From Sipunculus nudus (Eukaryota > Annelida > Sipuncula > Golfingiida > Sipunculidae): a stretch of DNA of 64,000 nt. The DNA lies in assembly GCA_026874595.1 (NCBI GenBank), contig CM049310.1, positions 85,783,056 through 85,847,055 on the forward strand, written 5' to 3'. Made by a program: the position numbers and the translations under genes. Numbering within the stretch: the stretch's first letter is position 1; each line of letters opens with the position of its first letter. The notes beneath the pieces are model-generated. The model was not told the DNA's origin and searched no databases. It saw only the letters and a list, made by a program, of their open reading frames with translations. Shown in pieces: positions 48,491 through 60,151 of the stretch.

Positions 48491-51400
48491 AGTAATAATA
48501 TCAGGGGAGCCATGTTCTTATCAGTGCCGTCATCTGTCATCACCATCTGTCATAGATGTACAGGATAGCTTGTGAAGGCAATAACTTTTTGAAGGGCCAC
48601 ATTTGTTTCCTGAAATTTGAAACACCAATTGTAATTTGTACCAATCAAAATCTTAGATGAGTTCCAAAACCTTGATCTTCAAGGCCAAATCTGACAAAAT
48701 GTAGAATTCAAAACTGTGAACCCCATAACTTTTGAAGTATTGCACATTTTGTACTGAAATTTGACAAGCCAACTTGTTCAACCAAGTCCTTGGATGAGTT
48801 TGAATACTGATCACAAATAGCAGGATCTTCAAGGTCAAATAAGCAGAATTCTAGTTCATCTCTCAGATGTCTTGTGATTGCAATTAGTTCTGAGGTATTA
48901 CATATTTCCTCTCAAATTTGACACTCAAGTTGTTTCCACTGAGTTCTCAGAAGATTTTGAGTACTTGTGACCTTGACTCTGAACTTCTATGTCGCATCTT
49001 TTCTGACACAATATAACTTTTGAGATAGCACATATTCTTACCCCTCATATTTTAAGGATGGCTCATGGGGTGGGGTGGGGTGGGGCAGGGGGAACATATC
49101 TGTTTTTGCAGCCATTCTAGTTATCATTATTATAATTCTTGTTTAATAGATTTGATTTTCTCTGTAGGTATCATCTTGGATGATGATGGGATTCTGAGGG
49201 ATGATGATCGCTACAGTCCCTTCACGTACTACACAGACTCAGGGTTTGGGACTGTTGATCGCAAATCTTCATCGTCCACATTAAACAAGCTCCCGGGCAG
49301 CTTCAGCAACTTACGTGATGAGCATCTACCTCAAGATGGTCCCGGTAACGGCAGTGACGAGATCCTGCTAGATGGCAAACCTGTACATATCAGTGACTTT
49401 GAAGTGTCCGAATCAGCCCCAGGTGATGTGCCGGGGGACAGGGCTTCCCTCGCCAGTGTAGAGGATTTAGATAATTATCTAAATCTACCTGACGACAGTT
49501 TCGTCACCACTGACAATTCTCATTTAGGGTATGAATATTCATCAAGCCAGTCCCACCAAGGAGATGTGTATGACAGAAACGGACAGCTCGTGTGGGAGGA
49601 GCATCAGTCAGATCGCACAGGAGACATTGAGAACAGTAGTATCAGTTTTCTGAATTCAGGAGAGTTTGAACCTCAGGATGGTCGGTCACATAAACAACAC
49701 AGGCCCTCACTAGAATCTCCAGGGTTTGAGGAAAACCGGCTTCACGCAGGGTACAGTCCTGTGCATACGGGCCACAGCTATGATTCCTCGATGCGGAATT
49801 TAATAGGCTCCTACAAGGATGTACCAGAAGGAGGATTTTACGATCAACACACAGACAACCACAGAGCCCAGGATGACCTTGATATCGAAGCTGAATATGC
49901 GGCCAATCAGGTTTTCGATGACAGACCTGGTCTGCATGGTCAGCATTCTTTGATTGAGTTTGAGGTGTTGGAAGCCCAGGTGCAGGCTGCTGATGCACTG
50001 GGAGATGATCTAATTGGTGCTTACCTGAGTGGACTAGAGCAACAAGAAGAAGAGGAGGAACGGTCACTAAGCAACCAGCGTGATCCTACAGGTGGCACTG
50101 ATGAAGATGTTGTGTCAGTGAGCCAGCAGTTCCAGCAAAATGATTTGAGAGGCCAGCATGATTGGATAGAAGGTGTATCAGACAGTCAATCATCCCCCGA
50201 CCACTTTAGCAGAGGCGGGGCTGAGTATAATGTTCCTCCCCTACAGCTGCATGGGTTAACGGACACTGGTGATTCTGAGGGTCTTGATGATAGTCGGGCC
50301 AGTAGACCAACGAAAATCCCGATGCTTCGTGAAAGATCCCCCTCTATGAGCAGGCCAGGCAGTGTATCTCCCAGTCGGCATATGTTTAGGGACAGATCCC
50401 CGTCTCCTAAACGCCCAGGGAGTGTTTCCCCGACTCGTCTTTTACAGAGAGGGAAATCTCCGTCTTTTAGCCAATCCCCTGCATTTGCCCGCCCAAGCAG
50501 TTTCTCCCCGACCCGTCACGGAGCATTTTCTCCAAGTCATAATGTATTTGAAACCAAGGAGAGATATCAGGTATCAGATTCCCGATCATTACCTCGCACA
50601 CGTCAAGAGATAGCTGACGTTACAGCAGGGAGGAGTCCATCTCCTAGTCAGTTCCGTGCATTCGGCAGAGATAAGTCTGGTGCAACGGATGAAGAGCTGG
50701 ACCAGGCAGCAGCTCTCCTCGTTAGTGACAGTGAACAGTCTCGTGCCGATCCCCAGGAGGTGCCACAGGGTCCCTCTCCTGAACCTGTACCAGAGCCAGT
50801 ACCAAAAGAGGAGAGTCCGAAGAAATTTAAAGTGCGGCGCCCTCCCCCTAGCAGTAAGAAAACTATGCCCATTAGAGCCTTCCATGAACCTTCTGTGTCT
50901 GCAGAATCAGGGGAGGAGCTCAGTACCAGGTCGGAGAAATCCAAGCATGATCTTAAACAAAAGCTAGAGAAAGAGACTATAAAAAGAAAGAAAGAAGAAG
51001 ATTTCAACAGAACACTGATGGAAGATCATATTGAACTCCAGAAGAAACTTGCTGAAGCAGAAAATGTGATAGACGCTTTCAGAACCGGGGCTAAAGTTAA
51101 CTTGTATGCTGACTCTCCTACTCCACAAAAAGCCCAGCTCCTAACGATGTCCACTGCACAGCAGCCCCAAGTCATCAGCATGGCTAAACAGGGGACCTCA
51201 ACCCTGAGTGTCCCGACACCGGCCCAGCAAGGAGTGATGTCTCCAGCTCCCAGCCAGCCTGAAGGTGTGGCTTCATCTACGTCTCAAGGTAGGAAATTGT
51301 TTATTGCTCATGCTTACATCGTAATCAGAATATTCAGGTGTTTCCTTAAAGTTTAAACCTGCATCACTCTAAAATAATACAGAACTTTTGTATTGGCAGG

Positions 51401-53504
51401 ACTTTTGTTAAATGAGTCATAGAAGATAAGAAATGCTTTGTTGAAAAGATAAAAAAATAATCCTTGAAAAATCATTCTCATAAAACTTGCAAATGGAAAT
51501 ATGTCATTGTTTATATACCTGTGAAGGTGAACCCATTTAATTCTAGAAATTACATCCTAATTCTGCCTTTAGTGAATTGAAGTAAAGTTACGAAGACATT
51601 TGACATTTATTCACTAGGACACAAGTAGGAGTCCATGGGCCATATTGATTACAGTTTGATATGAAGGCTATAAAAAACTATTAAGACCTGCATCTCAAGA
51701 TACTATTTCTTCTGTATGCAGTTGGTGCTAGTCGGAGTACATCTCGTGCGAGTCAGCCATATGAACGACCTCCCTCTACAACCTCAGGAATAGCAGAGAC
51801 ACATTCCACAACAGGTACAGGGGACTATGTGGACGGTTCTCTCCCAGATGACCTTAACGAGGAGGATCTGACAGAAACATTGAGGGGTGAAAGTATCAAG
51901 GTAGCACTGCGGCTACAGCTACAGGACCTGGCTGAAAGGGTGAGAAAACCTGATGGCAAGAGTTACAATAGTATTGTACTTTAGTAGAGTAACTCCCATA
52001 GGCGGAATCTGTGTTTCCATGTGCCTGTATATGCGTAAAAAATCGCTTGTATAATTTTGTAGATATGGTTTTTTCATGTTTTTTACCATGTATGTGTATG
52101 TGTGTATATGTGTGAAAATCACCACATGAGTAATTTTTACGCATTGGGTCTGCATGAACTTGGGGGATTTGGGGTAGAGTGGTGTCACTTCACCCTCTTT
52201 TTCTGGAAAACCTGCTATAATCCAATGTTCAAATATAAGTCTGCCAGTTCACGCATATATATGCATACTTGGAAACACCAATATTTCACGCATATACATG
52301 CACATGGAAACAGCTTTAACCTTGTCTAGAGCTACCAGATTTTAAGATCAGAGCATGTAGATATATTTTAAAACCTTTTGACGCATTAGTTGCTGTCAGT
52401 ATGTCATTACTGATAATTCTTTAAAGAATAAGTAAGCAATATGATACATTGCTGTGGCAGCTTTCACATAAAGTCTTGTCATTCATCCCCAATCATTTAG
52501 ATATGTAAATTTGTAACAGAAACATTATTTTTACACCAAAAAGTCTTGTTTTATACGGTGGCTCGCATAGGACATGCACAAAATTATTTTTTATCTCGTT
52601 CCCACGCGATAGTATCTCATGGCACCGCGATAATTATCTAGTTCCCACGAGATAGTATCTTGTTCCCACGTGATAATTATCTCGTTCCCAGGCGTCAGTA
52701 TCTCGTGGCCACGCAATAATTATCTCGTTCCCACGAGATAGTATCTGGTGGCCATGCGATAATTATCTCGTTCCCACGAGATATTATCTCGTTCTAACGC
52801 GATAATTATCTCGTTCCCACGCGTTAGTATCGCGTGGCCACGCGTTAGTATGCCATGCTATAGCTCAAACCCTCATTTGGACAAGAATGTCTGTGGTCTG
52901 TTTTATATCGAGCGTCGATGCAGCTTAAATTGTTTGTATGCGTTTCATTGTATGTGTGTTTGCGCCGAATGCTTTGAGGTAAATTTCGGCAGTTTTCATT
53001 ACGTTGGTTCACCATTTCATTGCCTTGGTTCAACTAGCCCATTTTTATTTGTTCATGGAAAACTGTATTGAGTTTGTTTTCGGGTAAGGGTGATATAAAC
53101 CCTTGTGTACCAAACATGAATTAAGCTGAAACACTTGTTTGTATTTTACCTTCCTAGAAATCTTATTTTTTAGGACTAGGGTTGGGGTTATTTAATTTCG
53201 GGTATACCAAACAGGGTAAACAACATGTCGGTTTGTGTTATGTCTCAAGGGAGAAGCTTACAACAAAAGGTCTCAGCTATGCCACTTCATTATGACTGGG
53301 GGGAGGGGTTAAGAAGACCTTTTTACGAGAAATTTGCTCATTCTTCCCCTTCACATTTTTATTTCTACAATAAAACTTCAATTATGTATTCATAGGCGGC
53401 AAAACCATTGGGGGGGGGGGGGCCGAGCCCCCCCCCCCCCCATAATTTAAACATCCACTCTATTATTATTGGGTATTTGCACCCTCATATATATATATAT
53501 ATAT

Positions 53505-53558
<54 letters not shown>

Positions 53559-53995
53559 CCTCTTCTGCTCAGTACTTGGAGTACCATATATACAGGGCCG
53601 CAGACTCCGGGATTTGCGGTGAAAAAAGTTGATACTCTGTGTGAAAATGAATCCATTGCCAGACAAATAACAAAGAATCTCCCTACAAGGAGGTACTGTT
53701 TCACTTAATAAGCATTGACCAATAAAATGCACGAGAATGCAGTAGTACCCATACAGTTTTTCAAAATTTTCAAAACCTTGAGAGGGTGAGACCCACTCCA
53801 AACCACCACCACCCAACCCCCCCCCCCCACCCCTCCGTCGGGCACTACCCCATCAAATCCCCCCCTGCCATTTGTGTCAGGCTACGGCCCCTATTTATAA
53901 ATATATATATATATATATACATATATATATAATATATATAATATATATATATTATATATATAATATATATACTAGTATATATATATGATATATAT

Positions 53996-54027
<32 letters not shown>

Positions 54028-57000
54028 CTATTTGGGTATAATATTGGGCCCCCAATGAAAATTTGGTTTTCGCTGCCAATGGTAATTTATATTTTGAACA
54101 TTTTATATGAAAAATATTTTACCGGAACTAGCCCCCCCCCTTCCCGCTCACACATTCTCCAGACAAACATGGCCCACGAGTGTTTTACGAGTGCCTGTTG
54201 TATCATTTCAGGTCTCAGCATATTAATTCCATTCTAAATTCATGCAAATAATTGACCATAGTCTTCATCCAGTGTATAGAAGCATGCCTCAAGGATTTAA
54301 GATGTAGGTCTTACTCTATTATCTATCTACATTTATCTCGTTCCCACGCAATAATTATCGCGTGGCCACAAGAAACTAACGGGTGGGAATGAGATAATTA
54401 TTGCGTGGCCATGAGATACTAACGCGTGGGAACGAGATAATTATTGCGTGGCCACAAGATACTAACACGTGGGAACGATATAATTATCGCGTGGCCACGA
54501 GATACTAACGCGTGGGAACGAGATAATTATCGCGTGGCCACGAGATACTAATGCGTGGGAACGAGATACTATCTCGTGGGAACGAGATAAAAATAATTTT
54601 GTGCATGTCCTATACGAGCCACCGTAGTTTTAGGCATGTTTAACAAAATATTGAAAAATTTTCGATGTTCGAAAACTGTATTGCTATACGCAATATGTGA
54701 ATCACTGTATCACGATACACTGGCTGGGCTTTCCTTGTGTTTTACATTGATCTCCATCAGATAATCAGATATGGTTAAAAGTTCCTTACATAATCATCTG
54801 ATTATCCCTGTACAATAATTGACTCTGCTCACTTTACGTATGTACTATATGATAATGGGCCTGTGTGTTATTACAGTGGTTAAGACTCAGCGGACTGTAA
54901 GTCAACTGAGCAATAGTAAATGGGCAGGGTCTGTCACATGTCCTTTCTGTTTGTCTGTTAGACTGGCACTTTTTGACACTGTTGAACCTAAGATATCCCT
55001 AAGTTCTCATACCAAACCAAATGTTAGGTTACTGCTACTTCGAACCTTTGAAAAATTAATCAAAAACCTACATTTTTCATGAACTGTTGTAACATTTCAG
55101 GGCTACCTCCTTCGAAAACTACTTGTGTTACCTTGTTCAAATTTTGCATATCTGGTCCTCCATATATTTGCCTATGTACATGCCAGGAATAAGGTCAGTA
55201 TTGCTAAAGTTTTGCATAAATTCTGGACCTGAACATAATGTACCTTGTCAAAACATCAGGAAATATGTTTACACACTGTGCTTGGTTTTGCAGCTGGATG
55301 CCTTCCAGACTCTGCTACAGATAGACCAGCTGTCACCTGAGGAGCAGCAGGAGGCGCTGACGAAGATCAAGGCGGCCTACGATAAAGTCCAGACAGAGTA
55401 CCAACAGGGGAGAGATGAACACAACAGGAACACCCGCCAGTCAGGCAACGGTGTTCAGTTTGATGCTGATAATGAGGTAACCCAATTATATAAATTTACC
55501 ATTAGTTGTAAAGTAAAGGTGGGAGTAATTGTTTAAAAAAATGAAATTGGGTGTTCGCTAAAGGTCGCTATCAGGCAATTCCAAAAGAACACAAACTAGC
55601 ACTTACGCTTCAGCTGTTCGGGAATTAAATATATCACTTGCAGCACAATAATCTAATCAAACATTCTTAGTCATACGTCTTTTTTTTCTATACACAATTT
55701 TATTTTATTATTTCTTGTTTAATGTGTTTGTTTAAGCAAGCCAGTCAAGCCAAATACTATTGTATGTGATGATTTTATTACATATATATAGCAATAAACT
55801 ATATCTTATCTTATCTTATCTTAGTTAATAGTTTGATATCAAACATCAGTCTCCTCTGACTTTACTCTTTGCCTTCCTGGTCTAATGGGTCTGTTTATTC
55901 TAGTAGCTTTTCTCAGCTCCCTAGAGAGGATACAACCCAAGCAGCTGTAATAAGTGGTAGATGTTATACAAATTCTGTACCCACGACCAGGACCCCTTCA
56001 CTCTTGGGTCAAGAGAGGGCACCCTTGTGGTAAAGCGTTTAGCTCGGAATCTTAGCACAGATGATGGTCAGAACAGGACAAGAATTCACAACCTTGTGTT
56101 CACAAGTCCAGCGCCCTAACCATTACACCACCACGCTCCATATGTTGTATATTCTCTATGTAAATGTACGAAACAGGAGTATTTGTTGTCTGTTTTATGT
56201 TATCTGCTTTAGGTGTACTGATGATTTTGATGAATAGAGAGACTGTGATGAATAGAGAGATGTTTTGTCAGAAGAATTAATTTTTGCAAACAAATTTTGA
56301 CAAACTTTGACCCTCTTGCAACTCTTGTATTTTAATGTTTCAAAATAACAGAGGTTACCCTTAACCAAAAGAATTTTTTTAAAACTCCTGTTTGGAATGT
56401 TAGGCTAAAGTATCATGCTAGTAACCTGAGCTTCATGACCCGTGGGTCACTTGTTAATGAATATGTCCAGTAGTGGTGGGCAGATCGAGTTTTATCGAAA
56501 GTCAGTCACTTTGCTGCCACTTTCAAACACTTGATTACTAAAGGCAACTATCGATTACATCATAATCATGATTGTTGTTTTCAAAGAATGCCTCTATGTT
56601 ATAGACAGAAATTATTCTTCAATTTTTTACCACTTTCCGCGATTCATATAATGAGTGTGTTCACAAATAACTTCTGTGTGTAACTGAATATGACACGGTA
56701 GATGCGAGAATGGAAGACTTAATAAACCTCTGTGAACTGGCAGGGAGCTGCAGAATTATCGGAGAGTTTTCTAACGAAATATAAATTGCAAAATATGGGC
56801 GGTATGGCATTAAAATGCTCCATAAATTCTGCAGGTCAATGCCAATTTTGCATTGATTCTCTTAGAAATAATCTCTTCAACTGATGCCAGGTGCCACTGC
56901 AGCTGTTAAGGCCATCCTTTCTGGGTTTAAGAAAGTACAGTTTCACAGATAATTACATATTTTTTATATTTGTCTGAACTGATTAATAATCGATCATCCA

Positions 57001-60000
57001 TCGGTTTGCTCATACCGATGATCGATTATGAAAAAGGAACCTACTCCCACCACTAATGTCCAGCATGACAAAGAAATCTGCACTGACATGTAGTGACTGC
57101 TATAGAAAACTAAACAACTTTCAATTTTCTCTCTGAACCAGCTGAGTGGTGATTTGTTCAAGTTGGGAAGGAAGCTTGACGATCTTGAACACCATGTTGA
57201 GGGAAGCATGCAGAAGAAATCAAACCAGCGAACGCCTTTCAGGACGACACCCCTCAAAGCCAACCATGATATTAACGTGGATGTACAGCAATCCGCTGGG
57301 AGGGTTGGCAGTCCTGGCCCCAGCACTGCCAGGTCCAGACGTAGGCCTAGCAGTGGCAGCCTCGCAGGTAATATTGGATTTCTAGATTAAAATACTGTGG
57401 TTGGCTTCATATTCACTGGGTTAAATTATTTGATTTTCATTTTTCAGCTCATCAAGTTATAGGCCTTGGCGATGTGGTGTCTGTCTGTACGTCTGTCTTG
57501 TGCCAGTTCAAAATTTAAAAAAAATGCCTCTTCTCCTGCATTTTTTACTGGTTTTGATAGAATTTTGTTTTAATTGAATAGGCTAGGTGCAGGAATTTTA
57601 AACTTCTACACAGAATTTGAAATCTTTAATAATGCAAATTTATGCAAATTTTTTTTTTTTTTCAAAATCACAAAAAAAAAGTTTTCCTCCTTTATTTCTT
57701 CACTGATTTTGAGTGTACTTGTTTTATCTGATTGCTCTTTATTCTTTTACACAATAATGAACCTGTAGGTTGGGCCTCCTGAGATACAAACTTTCTGTGA
57801 TGAAATTTTTTTCAATGCTCCTTGTGACAATTGCATTATTTTATGTTACAGTTGTACCTGTTACTTTGCTGGTTAGACCTGTGAGGCTACAGTAAAAGGA
57901 CTGTTTACCTTTTTTGATTTGGCATTTTATTCATGAAGGGTTTTATTCTCATGATAATTTCAATTTTGTTAATATTGTAAATTTGAAACCTGGCAAATAC
58001 AAAGCCAACCATGTATTATTAGGGCCTGCCTTGACTGGGGCCTGATTGTAATTAGGTTTTTCCTCCATCTGTCCATCTCTGCATCCATCATCACTTTTGC
58101 TTGCAGTATCTATTTGATTAGTTAGGGGGAATATACTGAAGATTGATAGCTGTGAAAGGTTATATGCCATCAGACTCAAAACCTGTCAGTAATCCAATAT
58201 GGCACTAGGCAGCCTTCTTGGAATTCTTTTCACATACATATTGTGAAGAATTGTTCCAGTAGTGTCAGTGAAATTTAGAGAGAACTCATGCATGAATATG
58301 CAAGGATGTGGGCTACGAAATTGCAGACCTGTCAGAAATCCAGTGTGAAAAGTTGGCAGCTATCTTGAAATTTGGGCATAATTTAGGTGGTCATATTAAG
58401 GCAACTTTAGGACCTAATCATTTCTTCTTTTTATTATTTTGTCAGTTGCTGTTTACTCTTTGCAGTAAAAACTCACATTTAGTTAATAGTGTCAGTGCCT
58501 TACATTGTTAAATATCAAACAGAAGATATTGATATCTCTGTTGTGGTATTCTACTTGATAAAATATATTACATAATATGATAATTTAAATGGTGGCCATC
58601 ATAAATGGATTAATCTTTTTAGAGCATTACATAGAAGCTAGTGTGACCTGATTAATGGGGTTATGCAGTTTATTATATGATTTCTGTTTTTTAGGTGGGC
58701 CTTCAGATATAGATGAGCAGTTGAGGACGTTACACAAGGATTATGACGATTTGATGAATCACTACAGAAGACTAAAGCAGCTTCCTCAGTCTCCACGCAG
58801 AGACAAAGATGTCGGAGCTCTGCTTGATGTTAGTACGATCAGTCTCATAGTAATTTTGTATCAGTTAAGTGTAACAAGAGGCACAGATTACGGGTATTCT
58901 TTGTTTACTAGTTGTAATGAATTAAAACTAAATGTAAATTAAATCTCTGTGATTTCCTCTCACTGATATTTAGACATGAATACATGGCTCAGTTTACATT
59001 CAAATTGGGCTGATAGGACCTACTTTTGATTCATCATAACAGTCATGCTGAAAACTTATTACAGTGGCCATCCATGGTATAATAATATGTAAATGGCAGG
59101 AAAAAAATTATTTGCCAAATTATTAATTATGTAAATTAATATGCATGAAACAACACCAGATAAAGCTCCATGCTCTTACTACTAGATCTGACATTTTCTA
59201 CATTTATTACTTGAGATGAGGAGTGGAAGAATGATTAGTGATAGATATCAGCTCAGTATTTATAGTGTCAGAGGGTTTGGATTTATAGCCAGATTTTTAA
59301 ATTATCATTAGTTTTCATGTTATTAACTTAATGTTATTGATTATCAATGTTCAACTTTATTTTGTCTCTTACAGCAACTGAAGAATGTGTTTGAGAACAC
59401 ACCAGAACACCGACGTCCTGCTCTCCCTCCAGAACTAGAGAGCCAGTGAGTATCAGTTTGGTTTATATATCTCCAGCCTAATTTGCAAACTTTTTGTATC
59501 CCATTCAAAGTCAGGGGATATTATGGCTTAAGCATGGTCGCACCAGTGCAGTATAATCTTATGAGAGAGACTACTCACAAAATATTTCACAGATCTGTAT
59601 CAAACTTGACATGTGCATAGATATGGGTGTTAGGACACAGCCTATTTAAAATGAGGTCATGCCTTTAACTTGATGAGTGATCTTGACCTTAAATAGGTCC
59701 ATTATTGGTGAATATCACACAAAATGTTTAATATCTCAAGAATGGTTGCATTGATTGGTCCAAAAATCAAGTTTTGACAGTACTGTGAGCATTATAAGTA
59801 AAATAGCTGAGGACTCTGGCATTGGATTTTCATATTTTCATTTCCAGGTATAATCCTAAGAAAGGATCCTTCGTTCCACCAGAACAGCTACAAGATGTTA
59901 TGGAAACCAGCAGTCCTCGTCAAGGAATGGGGTCAGTGAGTGCTCGTGACAAACCTCATTCAATGAGCCGCCAGCCCAGGAAGGTGGGTGGTATATATCC

Positions 60001-60087
60001 TCATATAAAGGACTGTGAAAATAACTGCTGTTATGTTCATCACTGTGACTGTCAGTATCAGCACTGCCATTTTTTACTCTCTTTCTC

Positions 60088-60151
<64 letters not shown>

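Larger units (their letters stand above)
31987..49167. other. AKNA intron 1, repeat-rich
   Basis: About 17.2 kb. It carries a C-run (32178-32201), a MITE, the 1.5 kb dimeric repeat, a Helitron-like element, a tandem-core element split by a foldback element, and one or more minus-strand exon-like segments. About 44.2-49.1 kb is AT-rich unique-looking sequence with short homopolymers, a GAGTCCAAGTCC-rich stretch near 48.07-48.18 kb and an ATT microsatellite at 48421-48487. Confidence 0.8.

Noticed and set aside
49065-49167. Upstream extension of the large AKNA frame to an ATG at 49065
   Set aside because: The segment precedes a good acceptor (TCTGTAG at 49161-49167), encodes GGVGQG-type simple sequence, and exon 1 joins in phase at 49168.
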